Shown here one piece after another: positions 18,292 through 27,228 of a stretch of 64,000 nucleotides of DNA. The position numbers and the translations under genes were made by a program. The stretch comes from Candidatus Avimonas faecium (lineage in GTDB: Bacteria > Bacillota > Clostridia > Oscillospirales > Acutalibacteraceae). Below the pieces are notes generated by a model, which was not told where the DNA came from, made no database searches, and saw only the letters and a program-made list of their open reading frames with translations. How positions within the stretch are numbered: the stretch's first letter is position 1; every line of letters starts with the position of its first letter. Where the stretch lies: contig CAJFQI010000001.1 of the NCBI GenBank assembly GCA_904419005.1, positions 1 to 64,000 of the forward strand. Direction: 5' to 3'.

Positions 18292-19973
18292 AGCGCAATA
18301 ACCTCCTCCTCTGTCACGGCATCCGGGAAAAGCCGGCGGGCCATCCGGTTGGCCGCGGTGGTATAAAAGCTGTTGCCCGCGAAGAATGCGCGGGTGGGCC
18401 CGGAGGAAACCACGCTGCCGCCGAAGAACATGGCGCAGGTGTCGGCATACCGGGCGCAGAATTCCACGTCGTGGGAGACCATCACGATGGTTACCCCCTG
18501 CCCCTGGAGCTTTTTCAGGATGCCGGCCAGCGTCCGCTTAAAGTAGCCGTCAATCCCCTTGGTCGGCTCATCAAGCAGCAGCAGGCGCGGCTCGAGCAGG
18601 AGCACCTTGGCCAGCGCGGCGCGCTGCTGCTCCCCGCCGCTGAGGTCGTAGGGGTGCATCGGCAGCAGATCCTCAATCTCGGTCAGGGCGGCCATTTCCC
18701 GCGCTTTGCCCCGCTTCTCCTCCGCGGTCATCCGGCGGCCGGAGAACATCTCCATTAGGTCAAGCTCCACCGTCTTTTTGACAAAAAGGGCCTGCGGGTT
18801 CTGGGGGAGCACCCCCAGGTTATGGTGAAACAATTCCTCGTCGGTGTATTTGGAAAGCTCCCGGCCGTGGAGCTTGATTTTCCCGCGGTAGGGCCGGCTC
18901 AGGCGGCTCATCAGGTTCAGGGTGGTGGTTTTCCCGGTGCCGTTGCCGCCGACGATGGCCATCCACTCGCCGCTTTGCACCGTGAGGTTCAGATCCCGGA
19001 TCACGTCGGGGGCGCTCTTTTCGTATTTGAACCACACGTCCTTCATCTCAATGGCGGGAGCCGCCCCGTCCGCCGCCTTGCCTTCCGTCCCCTCCCCGGC
19101 GGGAAGGGCCGTCTGGGCGGGCGCCTTGTCCCGGAACAGCTCATCCAGCCACTGGCGGCCGTCCCGCACGGTGAGGGGGCAGGGCAGGCGATTTTCCACC
19201 CCCGCGTGAATCCGGATGGGCGCGGGAAGGGCCCAGAACATATCGTGCTTTTTCTCTTTGAGGATCCGCCCTACCTCCGCCGGCCGGTCGTAGCAGAGCA
19301 GCCTGCCCTGGTCAAGCACCGCCACCCGGTCCGCCGCGGGAAAGATCTCGTCCAGCCGATGCTCCGAAATCAGGATGGTGGTGCCCAGCTCCCGGTTGAT
19401 CTTCTTGACCGTCTCAAGGAATTCGGAGGCGGCGATCGGGTCGAGCTGGGAGGTCGGCTCGTCCAGGATCAGCACGCCGGGCTGCATCGCCATGACCGAG
19501 GCAAGGTTGAGCAGCTGCTTCTGCCCGCCGGAAAGCTCGGTCACATTCCGCATAAACCAGCCCTGGATGCCGAAAAAGCTCGCCATCTCCGCCACCCGCA
19601 GCCGGATGGTCGCCTTATCGCAGCCCAGGCTTTCCAGACCGAAGGCAAGCTCGTGCCAGACCTTGTCGGTCACGATCTGGTTATCCGGGTTCTGCAGCAC
19701 ATACCCGATCCCGGACGCCTGAGCGCGCTGATCGGCCTCCTCAAGGGGACGCCCGTTGTACAGGATAACGCCCTCCCGCGTCCCATGCGGGGTTAAAACG
19801 GTTTTGAGATGGCGCAGGAGGGTGCTTTTCCCGCAGCCCGAACGGCCGCAGAGGGCGACAAACTCCCCCTCCCGCACCGTCATGGTCAAATGATCCAGCG
19901 CCTTTTTGGTCTGTTCGGGATAGGAAAAGGTCAGATTTTCGATTGCAAACGAGCCCATTTGGCGTCCTCCCAC
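18273..19973 (-). CDS. ECF transporter ATPase, two ABC domains fused in one chain
   Basis: Two Walker A motifs (GRSGCGKST, GGNGTGKTT) and two signature motifs (LSGGQKQ, LSGGEQQR). Confidence 0.92.
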   Translation of the reverse strand: MGGRQMGSFAIENLTFSYPEQTKKALDHLTMTVREGEFVALCGRSGCGKSTLLRHLKTVLTPHGTREGVILYNGRPLEEADQRAQASGIGYVLQNPDNQIVTDKVWHELAFGLESLGCDKATIRLRVAEMASFFGIQGWFMRNVTELSGGQKQLLNLASVMAMQPGVLILDEPTSQLDPIAASEFLETVKKINRELGTTILISEHRLDEIFPAADRVAVLDQGRLLCYDRPAEVGRILKEKKHDMFWALPAPIRIHAGVENRLPCPLTVRDGRQWLDELFRDKAPAQTALPAGEGTEGKAADGAAPAIEMKDVWFKYEKSAPDVIRDLNLTVQSGEWMAIVGGNGTGKTTTLNLMSRLSRPYRGKIKLHGRELSKYTDEELFHHNLGVLPQNPQALFVKKTVELDLMEMFSGRRMTAEEKRGKAREMAALTEIEDLLPMHPYDLSGGEQQRAALAKVLLLEPRLLLLDEPTKGIDGYFKRTLAGILKKLQGQGVTIVMVSHDVEFCARYADTCAMFFGGSVVSSGPTRAFFAGNSFYTTAANRMARRLFPDAVTEEEVIALCQRNL

Positions 19974-20818
19974 AAATCCATGATCAGCGGCATCAGGCAG
20001 AGCCCCGCGTATCCGAGGTAAACCGTCAGGCTGAAGGGCGAAAAAGGCTTGACAACAAGCGCGGGGAAATACACGATGTTGTTTTCCCCCGCCGCCGCGC
20101 CGGCCAGCACCACCGCGATCAGCAGCAGCAGCACAACGAGGCCCAGCACGTCCCGCCGGTCAAAACGGTAATTGGAGAAGCTGGTCCGCCCCTTCAGCCC
20201 GTAGCCGCGCGATTTCATCGAGTCTGCCGTGTCAATCGCGTTTTCCAGCGCCCAGGTAATCAGGATCAGCAGGATCTTCATCCCGTTTTTCGCACGCTGA
20301 ATAACGCCGCCGTTGCTGACATCCCGCCCGATGCACTTCTGCGCGTTTGAGATCACCCGCGCCTGCGCCTTGAACCGCGGCACCAGGCGCAGCGTCATCG
20401 ACAGCACCAGGGACAGGGCGGGGATCACCCGCCCAAACAGATAGATAAATTTATCCGAGGTCATCACCGCATTGTAGCAGGAGAACCAGATGATGACCGA
20501 GACGAACATGGTCGCCGCCGCAAAGCCGTAAATAATGGATTCGGCCGTGACCGGATTGTCGTTGACGTAAACCAGGATGGTCGCCCCTTCGTGGTTGAAC
20601 ACGGGATTCATCACGGCAAAAAGCAGCAGGACGGGAAGCATCATCAGGTTGAACCGCACCGCTTTCCCCCGGTTGAGATAGGTGGAGTAGGCCATGCCGC
20701 ACAGCAGGGAAATCCCCAGGAAAACGGGGTGGAGGAAGAACATGCTGAACAGGATGACCGCCAGGAAATACAGGAAATTCACCACCGGGTGAAAGGACGA
20801 AAAGCTATCCTTCAACAT
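19931..20818 (-). CDS. ecfT: ECF transporter transmembrane component EcfT
   Basis: MLKDSFSSFHPVVNFLYFLAVILFSMFFLHPVFLGISLLCG ... DTADSMKSRGYGLKGRTSFSNYRF (Ala/Ser-Arg-Gly coupling motif SRGYG). Confidence 0.88.
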   Translation of the reverse strand: MLKDSFSSFHPVVNFLYFLAVILFSMFFLHPVFLGISLLCGMAYSTYLNRGKAVRFNLMMLPVLLLFAVMNPVFNHEGATILVYVNDNPVTAESIIYGFAAATMFVSVIIWFSCYNAVMTSDKFIYLFGRVIPALSLVLSMTLRLVPRFKAQARVISNAQKCIGRDVSNGGVIQRAKNGMKILLILITWALENAIDTADSMKSRGYGLKGRTSFSNYRFDRRDVLGLVVLLLLIAVVLAGAAAGENNIVYFPALVVKPFSPFSLTVYLGYAGLCLMPLIMDLWEDAKWARLQSKI

Positions 20819-20871
20819 CGCTCCCCCTCTCAATACGGGCGCCGGCCAGGCCCGGCTTCACCGTTCTCTTT

Positions 20872-20900
20872 AGCTTAATATACGCCTTTGCCCCTGTCAA
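20872..20900 (-). promoter_or_regulatory. Promoter TTGACA-N17-TAAGCT for ecfT operon
   Basis: Minus strand TTGACA (20895-20900), TAAGCT (20872-20877). Confidence 0.55.
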
Positions 20901-20931
20901 GGACAGGGGGCGAAATTCGCCGAAAATTACG

Positions 20932-20969
20932 AAAAAAGCCGCCTTCCTCCCAAAGGGACGGAAAGCGGC
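20932..20969 (-). terminator. Intrinsic terminator downstream of Rsm22-like gene
   Basis: Minus strand GCCGCTTTCC...GGAAGGCGGC followed by T6. Confidence 0.75.
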
Positions 20970-21102
20970 CTCCGGCCGAAGCAAGGCAAACGAGCGGCTT
21001 TCCCCGGCCGTCTCGGGAGGCTGCCGCCGGCTGCGGCGTCTTGCGTGTGCGTCTTGCCGCAGCCGCCGGAAAACGGGCGCTTCGCTTTCACGCCCGGCAG
21101 CC

Positions 21103-22083
21103 TTATCCATCGGCCGGGAGGAGCCGGTCGCCGCATTTCGCCCCCCGCGCCTGCCGGAAGGCCGCCGGGTCGCGGCGGGTGGCCAGCCGCTTCTCCAGCC
21201 CCTGCGCCGTACACAGCGTCAGCGCAATCCGCCCCTTAGCCACCTGCGGGTGGCGGAGCACCCGCGCGCCGCCGGGTTCGCCGGCAAGAAGCGCCGGCCG
21301 GCAAAGGGCCAGATACGCGAATTTTTCGTCCTCGTAAGGGGCCTCTCCCCCCTTGAGCTGCCGGTGAAGGCGGCTGCGGGCCACCCGGCAGGTAAAATGG
21401 CACCAGTCGGGCCCCGTCATCGGGCAGGGGCCGCTGTGCGGGCAGGGGGCCGCTATCCGCGCGCCCAGCCCCGTCAGCCGCTCCCGCACCTGCCGCAAAA
21501 CAGCGAACCCGGCCGGGGTGCCCGGCTCCACCACCAGAAGCAGCCCCCGCGCCGCCTGCCACAGCCGCTCCGCCGCCGTTTGCAGCACCGCGGGGGGCAG
21601 CTCGTTCAAAACGTAGGCCGCCGTCACCAGCTCCGCCTGGGGCAGCGGGCCCGCCGTCAGGTCCGCCGCCTGCCAGCGGGCGGACTGGAGGGCGGGAGGC
21701 CCCGCCTGCGCCAGCCGCTGGCCGAGCTCCCGCATGGCCGGCTCCCGCTCCAGGCAGAGGATGCTTTCCGGATGGAAAACCGCCTCCGCCGCCCAGGCGG
21801 CCGCGCCGGTCCCCGCCCCGGCATCCAGCAGGGTATGGGGCCGGAAATCCGGCAAAACCTCCGCCGCGTACTGCATGGCCGCCGCGCAGGCCCCGAAGGT
21901 GGCGGGCATCCGGGCGGCGGCATAAGCCGTCGCCTCCGCCCCCTGGGTAAGCAGGCGGCGCCCCCGCCCGCTCTCCTTCCGGTACCGCCGGGACAAGGCC
22001 TGCGCCTGGGACAGCAGGCGGGATGCCCCTTCCTTCTCCGCCTCCTGCTCAACCGCTGCCCGCAGCGCCGTTGGAAATTCCAT
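21103..22083 (-). CDS. Rsm22 family small ribosomal subunit methyltransferase-like protein
   Basis: LLDAGAGTGAAAWAA SAM motif; CPHSGPCPMTGPDWCHFTCRVARSRLHRQLKGGEAPYEDEKFAYLAL matches Rsm22 family. Confidence 0.87.
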   Translation of the reverse strand: MEFPTALRAAVEQEAEKEGASRLLSQAQALSRRYRKESGRGRRLLTQGAEATAYAAARMPATFGACAAAMQYAAEVLPDFRPHTLLDAGAGTGAAAWAAEAVFHPESILCLEREPAMRELGQRLAQAGPPALQSARWQAADLTAGPLPQAELVTAAYVLNELPPAVLQTAAERLWQAARGLLLVVEPGTPAGFAVLRQVRERLTGLGARIAAPCPHSGPCPMTGPDWCHFTCRVARSRLHRQLKGGEAPYEDEKFAYLALCRPALLAGEPGGARVLRHPQVAKGRIALTLCTAQGLEKRLATRRDPAAFRQARGAKCGDRLLPADG

Positions 22084-22119
22084 CGCTTTCCCTCTTTCGC
22101 TCCGTGGCGCTTTGACCGG

Positions 22120-22490
22120 CTATGTATGCCCGTCAGCGCACAGAATAACAATCACCAAGGATAATTTGCCCTTTTCATCCGGCGCGGTAAAGCAGAGCTG
22201 CCGCACCGTTCCAACGACCAGAGAGCGCCGTCCGCGGCCGTGAGGATCTCCATCCCCGCCCCGGCCGGCTTCCCGGCGCATTCGTCCACAAGGCTCCAAT
22301 CTCCTCCGTCCCGTACAGCCAGCATACGTCCAACGCGCCGGCAGGGATGCCGACAACGGCGAAGCCCTCGGGCGGCTGCGTGCCGGCCGGGGCGAATTCG
22401 CCGATCCAGCAGGCAAACGGCTCCCCCTCCTTGAAGCGTCTCAGCCCCAGGTATGCGCCGCCGTCCCCATATACGGCGTGCGCCGCAGGC
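22120..22490 (-). pseudogene. Possible degraded GyrI-like/AraC effector-binding domain gene
   Basis: One frame reads VYGDGGAYLGLRRFKEGEPFACWIGEFAPAGTQPPEGFAVVGIPAGALDVCWLYGTEEIG, without a start codon. The similarity then seems to shift frame (SLVDECAGKPAGAGMEILTAADGALWSLERC; QLCFTAPDEKGKLSLVIVILC). Confidence 0.4.
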
Positions 22491-22503
22491 TCCGTTTTTC
22501 TTT

Positions 22504-22532
22504 ATATTAGCATGGCGCTTGGGGGAATACAA
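22504..22532 (-). promoter_or_regulatory. Promoter TTGTAT-N17-TAATAT preceding the degraded ORF
   Basis: Minus strand TTGTAT (22527-22532), TAATAT (22504-22509). Confidence 0.4.
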
Positions 22533-22624
22533 GGCCGAAACGCGGAGCGCCGGCCGCGTTTGCGGCCGGCGCAAAAGCCATATCGACGTTTTGGGGAAGG
22601 CCGTAGGCGCGCCTTCCCCCCGCC

Positions 22625-23668
22625 TCATCCCTTCGGGAGCACCGACAGGGCGAATACCGCCAGGCCGGCGGCGGCCAGCCAGACCGGCAGCGGCCGGAAG
22701 GAGGGCGGCAGGTGGGGGTTGCCGGCAGGCTCCAGGCGCGGGGCCGCCGCCGCAATCAGCGCGCACCCCAGCCCCAGGATCAGCGCCGCCGCCGCGATCC
22801 CCCCATACAGGGGAAGGGCCGCCGCTTCGGGCAGGCGCCGGTCGGCCGCGAGCACGGCCAAGGCCGCCAGAGCCGGCAGAGTGCCGTCCGAAAAAACGGC
22901 GCGCAGGGCTGCCTTGACCGGCGCTTCGTTGGGCTTCTGCCGGAGCGCCGCACCCGCCGCGAGGGCCAGCAGCCCGGCCAAGGCGGCGGCGAAGAAGGGC
23001 CTCCAAACCGATGGGAGGGGGAACCGCCTGGTCAGCGGGGCGAACAGAGCCCCGGCCGCCGCCGTCAGGCCCGCCGCGCACGCCGCATACAGCAACCCCT
23101 CCGGAACCCGGTAGCCGCTCAGCCGGCCCTTCCCGCGCACGCGCACCAGCGCCAGCAGCAGGGCGGCTGCAACCAGGCCCGCCCCGCCGAAGGCAAAGGA
23201 AGCGGACAGCGGGAACCCGTCCGGCAGGAGCCGCACCCCGGCCAGCGTGCCGGCCGACAGCAGCTCCCGCACCCCGCCGGTCAACAGAAGGGCCGCGGCG
23301 CAGCCCACCGGCTGCCCGGCGGGCAGGGGCGGCTTTTCGTCCAGGGACAGGGCCGCCGGGGCGCTGAACAGCAGCAGGGCCGCCGACAGACCCTCCGGCC
23401 CCATCGCATCCCGCCAGGCAGGGCGCCAGGCGGAAAGCGCCAGCGACAGGGCGGTATACAGCGCCGCGGCAAAGAGAAGGGAGGCCGCGTTTTTGGCCGG
23501 GCCGGCAAGGGGCCGGAAAATCCGCAGCATCAGCAGATTGAGCAGCAGGAGCAGCCCGCCGCCGGCAATAGCCAGCAGCGCCGCGGTCAGGGAGCCGCAG
23601 CCCGCGGCCAGCAGGCAAAAGAATACCGCCGCGCCGTCTACCGACGGACGCCGTTTCACGGGGGCCAT
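22625..23668 (-). CDS. Fused RnfE/RnfA-like membrane protein, divergent
   Basis: N-half has RnfE-like VRELLSAGTLAGVRLLPDG; C-terminus PPSFRPLPVWLAAAGLAVFALSVL resembles RnfA/E tail (vPkafrGlPialitaGlmaLaF). Follows rnfG directly. Confidence 0.6.
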   Translation of the reverse strand: MAPVKRRPSVDGAAVFFCLLAAGCGSLTAALLAIAGGGLLLLLNLLMLRIFRPLAGPAKNAASLLFAAALYTALSLALSAWRPAWRDAMGPEGLSAALLLFSAPAALSLDEKPPLPAGQPVGCAAALLLTGGVRELLSAGTLAGVRLLPDGFPLSASFAFGGAGLVAAALLLALVRVRGKGRLSGYRVPEGLLYAACAAGLTAAAGALFAPLTRRFPLPSVWRPFFAAALAGLLALAAGAALRQKPNEAPVKAALRAVFSDGTLPALAALAVLAADRRLPEAAALPLYGGIAAAALILGLGCALIAAAAPRLEPAGNPHLPPSFRPLPVWLAAAGLAVFALSVLPKG

Positions 23669-23669
23669 C

Positions 23670-24677
23670 CTACCGGCTCTCCCGGGCCAGGGCCGCCGCC
23701 AACACATACGCGCGGTTGGCGGCCCTGACCACCGCCCTCGAGGAAACCGTCGCGCCGGTTACGCCGTCCACTTCCCCGTTGCCGGCGGCCGCGTTATCCA
23801 CGCCGCCCTCCGTGCCGCCTTCCTGCCCCTGTGGAGGCGCTTCCCGCAGCGCTTCGGCCGCCAGCCGGACGAATTCCGACACACTCACCGACACCCCGGT
23901 ATAGGCGTCGGTCTTGCCCGTGTCCGCATCGTATACCAACGCCGCCGGATCCTGCACGGCAATCAGCGCGTCCTGCATAACCGCGGCCTGTTCATGCCAC
24001 AGCAGGCCGTCCTCTGTCATGACGTATTCGCCCGCCTGCGACTCCTGCTTCTTTGTCCGGTCGGAGCCTTCCTTCCGGGCGTCCCAATTGACCGCCGTAA
24101 TCCGGCCGCCCTGCACCGTGATTTCCACAAAGGCGCGGTAGCCGTCCACATAGTCCTCCTGCTCGGCGCGGTAGCTGCCGTCCTTCCACATCTCCGGCAC
24201 AGAGGACGCGCCGCTCGGCGCCCCATCGTCCATACCAGTGTAGCCATCCAGGGAAGCGGGGGCCGCCAGGGAATCAAACTGGCGGTAAAACGCCTCCTCC
24301 GTCACGCGGGAGCCGTAGCCCTGCGTTTCCTGGTTGTCGCCGACGCGCAGCCCTAAGAAGCGGGAGGCGTCGGCCGAGAGGGCGGTATGCACCTGCATCT
24401 CCCCGCCGTAGCCTTTGACCGCGACGGTGACGGCGTAGCCGAGCAGGGCGCCGTCTGCATCCAGTACCCGGTATGCGGCTTTTATATCGGATTCCCCCGC
24501 CGTGTCCACCGCCTGCCAGGTATCGCCCGAAATCACGCCGGAAAATGCGTCCTGCACCGCCTGAAGCTCCTGCTTCTCAATGACGCGGCGGGTGACGGCG
24601 TCCATTCCAAAAAGCAGCGCTGCCGAAACCGCGGTCACCGCCAGCAGGCTCAGCAGCGGCTTAAGCCATTGTTTCAT
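23670..24677 (-). CDS. rnfG: RnfG-like FMN-binding protein, with an internal duplicated FMN-binding-like region
   Basis: MKQWLKPLLSLLAVTAVSAALLFGMDAVTRRVI ... VKGYGGEMQVHTALSADASRFLGLRVGDNQETQGYG...; C-terminal VDGVTGATVSSRAVVRAANRAY. Confidence 0.82.
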   Translation of the reverse strand: MKQWLKPLLSLLAVTAVSAALLFGMDAVTRRVIEKQELQAVQDAFSGVISGDTWQAVDTAGESDIKAAYRVLDADGALLGYAVTVAVKGYGGEMQVHTALSADASRFLGLRVGDNQETQGYGSRVTEEAFYRQFDSLAAPASLDGYTGMDDGAPSGASSVPEMWKDGSYRAEQEDYVDGYRAFVEITVQGGRITAVNWDARKEGSDRTKKQESQAGEYVMTEDGLLWHEQAAVMQDALIAVQDPAALVYDADTGKTDAYTGVSVSVSEFVRLAAEALREAPPQGQEGGTEGGVDNAAAGNGEVDGVTGATVSSRAVVRAANRAYVLAAALARESR

Positions 24678-24825
24678 AGTCCACATCCTACCCCTTCCTT
24701 GTTCCGCCGCGGCGCACAGCGCCGGCCCGGCGATGCCTTTTCCACACCCCGTGCGCCGTCTGTCCGGCTGCCCGGGCGGAAATCCCTGTTTCTACTCCTG
24801 ATGAGATCCAAAGGCCGCCGGCGGC

Positions 24826-25770
24826 TCACCGCTTGGCCGGGTCGGGCGCCGCCGCATGGGACGGCCGCGTACCGTAGACCGGCGGGCGGGTGAGATACTC
24901 TATCAGCGGGGTGGCCAGGTTCATCAGCAGGATGGCAAAGCACATCCCCTCCGGGTACGGGCCCCAAAGGCGGAGCGCCGCCGTCAATATCCCCACCCCG
25001 GCGGCGAAAACCAGCTCGCCGGCAAAGGTGGTGGGCTTGCCGGTAAAATCGGTCGCCATATAAAAGGCGCCCAGCAGCAGCCCGCCGGATAAGACCTGCG
25101 CCGCCGCCTTGCCGGTAAACAGGGGCTCCCCGCCGAAAATCCAATAAAAGAGGGCGAAGCTCCACACGCAGACGGCCGGCACCCGCAGCCGGATGCATCC
25201 GGTTGCCAGAAGATATGCCCCGCCCAAGAGGATCAGCAGCGCCGAGGTTTCCCCCAGGCTGCCGTTTTCCCCACCCCAGAGCATCGGCCAAAGATCCCCG
25301 CCCGCCGCAAGCGGGGTGGCGGAGGAAACGGCATCCGCCCATTCGTACCCGCGCAGGCTGGACGGCCATACCGCCATCAGCATGGCGCGGCCCGCCATCG
25401 CGGGGTTGAGCAGGTTGTGCCCGATCCCCCCGAAAAGCTGCTTGACCACCGCGATGGCGAAAACGCCGGCCGCCGCCGCGGCAAGCAGGCTGGTCCCCGC
25501 CGGCAGGGAAAGGGCCAGCAGCAGCCCGGTCACGACCGCGCTGCCGTCAAACGCCGCCCTGTCCCGGCGGAGCCTGAGGCACAGCCACTCGCTGGCCGCG
25601 CAGGCCGCCACCGTCACCAGCAGCAGCCACAGCGCCCGGAGCCGGAAAAACCAAAGCGCGGCGGCCACCGGCGGGATGAGGCCGATGCAGACGTCCCGCA
25701 TGATGCCCCGCGTGTCCCGCGGACGGCGGATATAAGGAGCGGACAGCGCGATATTCGGTTTCTGGTTCAA
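24826..25770 (-). CDS. rnfD: RnfD-like electron transport complex membrane subunit
   Basis: MNQKPNIALSAPYIRRPRDTRGIMRDVCIGLIPP ... GGIGHNLLNPAMAGRAML ... SSATPL flavinylation-like motif ... YMATDFTGKPTTFAG. Confidence 0.9.
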   Translation of the reverse strand: MNQKPNIALSAPYIRRPRDTRGIMRDVCIGLIPPVAAALWFFRLRALWLLLVTVAACAASEWLCLRLRRDRAAFDGSAVVTGLLLALSLPAGTSLLAAAAAGVFAIAVVKQLFGGIGHNLLNPAMAGRAMLMAVWPSSLRGYEWADAVSSATPLAAGGDLWPMLWGGENGSLGETSALLILLGGAYLLATGCIRLRVPAVCVWSFALFYWIFGGEPLFTGKAAAQVLSGGLLLGAFYMATDFTGKPTTFAGELVFAAGVGILTAALRLWGPYPEGMCFAILLMNLATPLIEYLTRPPVYGTRPSHAAAPDPAKR

Positions 25771-25822
25771 CGGATTTCCCTCCTCTGCGTGACGGCCCGG
25801 CGGCTTCCCAGCCCCCGCGCGG

Positions 25823-27133
25823 TCAGGCGCGCTTGGCCCGGTTTTCCAGGAAAGCGGAGCGGGCCATCGTCACCCGATGGGCCAGCGGCCGCTTGGCCGG
25901 GCAGATATAGGAACAGCAGCCGCAGGAAATGCACTGGTCGGCCCGGTAGGCCGCGCAGGCCGCCATATCCCCGGCGATCACCGCCGCGTCAATAGCGAAG
26001 GGGAGCAGGGACGAGGGGCAGACCCTCGCGCAGCCCCCGCAGCGGATGCAGTTGCTTTCCTTAAATTCCGGCCGGTCGAGCACCACCAGGCCGGTTGTGC
26101 CTTTGGTGACCGGGGCCTCCAGGGACGGCATGGCCGCGCCGGTCATCGGCCCGCCGGCAATCCAAAGCAAGCGGGCCTCCCCGGTCGCCCCGCCGCAGTA
26201 ATCCAGCAGCTCCGACAGGCGGGTGCCGATCGGGACATAGAGGTTGGCGGGCCGGGCCACCCGGCCGGAAACGGTCACCACCCGATGGGTGAGGGGGCGC
26301 CCCTGCAGCGCGTCGGCCAGGGCTGCCGCCGTCCCTACGTTGCTGACGACCGCCCCGCAGTCGGCGGGCAGGCCGCCGGCCGGGACCTCCCGCCCCAGGA
26401 CGGCCCGGATGAGCTGGCGCTCGCCCCCCTGCGGGTACTTGGCCGGGAGGCGGACCACCGCCATCCCTTCCCGGCCGCGGACGGCCTCCTCAAGCAGGGC
26501 GGCGGCATCCGGCTTGTTGGACTCCACGCACAGGAACACCTGCGCGCCGCCCGCCGCCGTTTGCAGCGCCGCGGCCCCGGCGACCACCCGCTCCGGCTGC
26601 TCCGCCATCAGGCGGTGGTCGCCGGTGAGATAGGGCTCGCATTCCGCGCCGTTGACCAGCACATACCGGATCGGCTTGTTGGTTTGATATTTTAGAAAGG
26701 TGGGAAAGCCCGCGCCGCCCAGGCCGGCCAGCCCCGCCTCCCGCATCAGGGCGCGGATGCCGTCCCGGGTATCCTCGTGGGCCAGCGGCGGCGCCGCCTC
26801 CCCCTTCCCGTCGCTGTCCACCACCACGGCGAGGGTCTCTCCCGCTGCCGAAGGGCGGGGCTCCACCGCACGGACAACCCCCGATACGCCGCAGTGGATG
26901 GGCGCGGCAAAGGCCGGGCGGCCGTCCTTGCCCTCGGGCGGGACGGCCACGGCCTGGCCGGCCAGCACCCGCTCCCCCGGCTTTACGATGGGGAGGCACT
27001 CCGCCCCGACGCCCTGCCGCATCAACAGCACCAGCCGCGCCGGGGTAAAGGGGCGGATGGAGCTCTGCGAGGTGGGATCCTTATGCTCTGCGGCGTGGCC
27101 GAACACCACGCCGCCCCGAAAAGGCAGAGGCAT
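25823..27133 (-). CDS. rnfC: RnfC-like electron transport complex subunit
   Basis: GLGGAGFPTFLKY, VNGAECEPYLTGDHRLM, ESNCIRCGGCARVCP and DQCISCGCCSYICPAKRPL (two 4Fe-4S motifs). Confidence 0.92.
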   Translation of the reverse strand: MPLPFRGGVVFGHAAEHKDPTSQSSIRPFTPARLVLLMRQGVGAECLPIVKPGERVLAGQAVAVPPEGKDGRPAFAAPIHCGVSGVVRAVEPRPSAAGETLAVVVDSDGKGEAAPPLAHEDTRDGIRALMREAGLAGLGGAGFPTFLKYQTNKPIRYVLVNGAECEPYLTGDHRLMAEQPERVVAGAAALQTAAGGAQVFLCVESNKPDAAALLEEAVRGREGMAVVRLPAKYPQGGERQLIRAVLGREVPAGGLPADCGAVVSNVGTAAALADALQGRPLTHRVVTVSGRVARPANLYVPIGTRLSELLDYCGGATGEARLLWIAGGPMTGAAMPSLEAPVTKGTTGLVVLDRPEFKESNCIRCGGCARVCPSSLLPFAIDAAVIAGDMAACAAYRADQCISCGCCSYICPAKRPLAHRVTMARSAFLENRAKRA

Positions 27134-27228
27134 TCTTTTTCCTCCTTGCTATCAAATCAAAACGGGCTCTCCGCCCGCGCCGGGGCAACGGGGCGGCCCC
27201 GTGCAGGCGGCCCCCGGCGCGGGAGCCG

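Noticed and set aside
16441-18366. 641-aa plus-strand ORF spanning the riboswitch and S component
   Set aside because: Overlaps a canonical minus-strand cobalamin riboswitch and the ECF S gene; no recognisable domains.
22152-23618. 488-aa minus-strand ORF overlapping the Rnf E/A-like gene in another frame
   Set aside because: Low-complexity G/R/P-rich product. The alternative frame (22625-23668) gives a convincing multi-TM Rnf-like protein.
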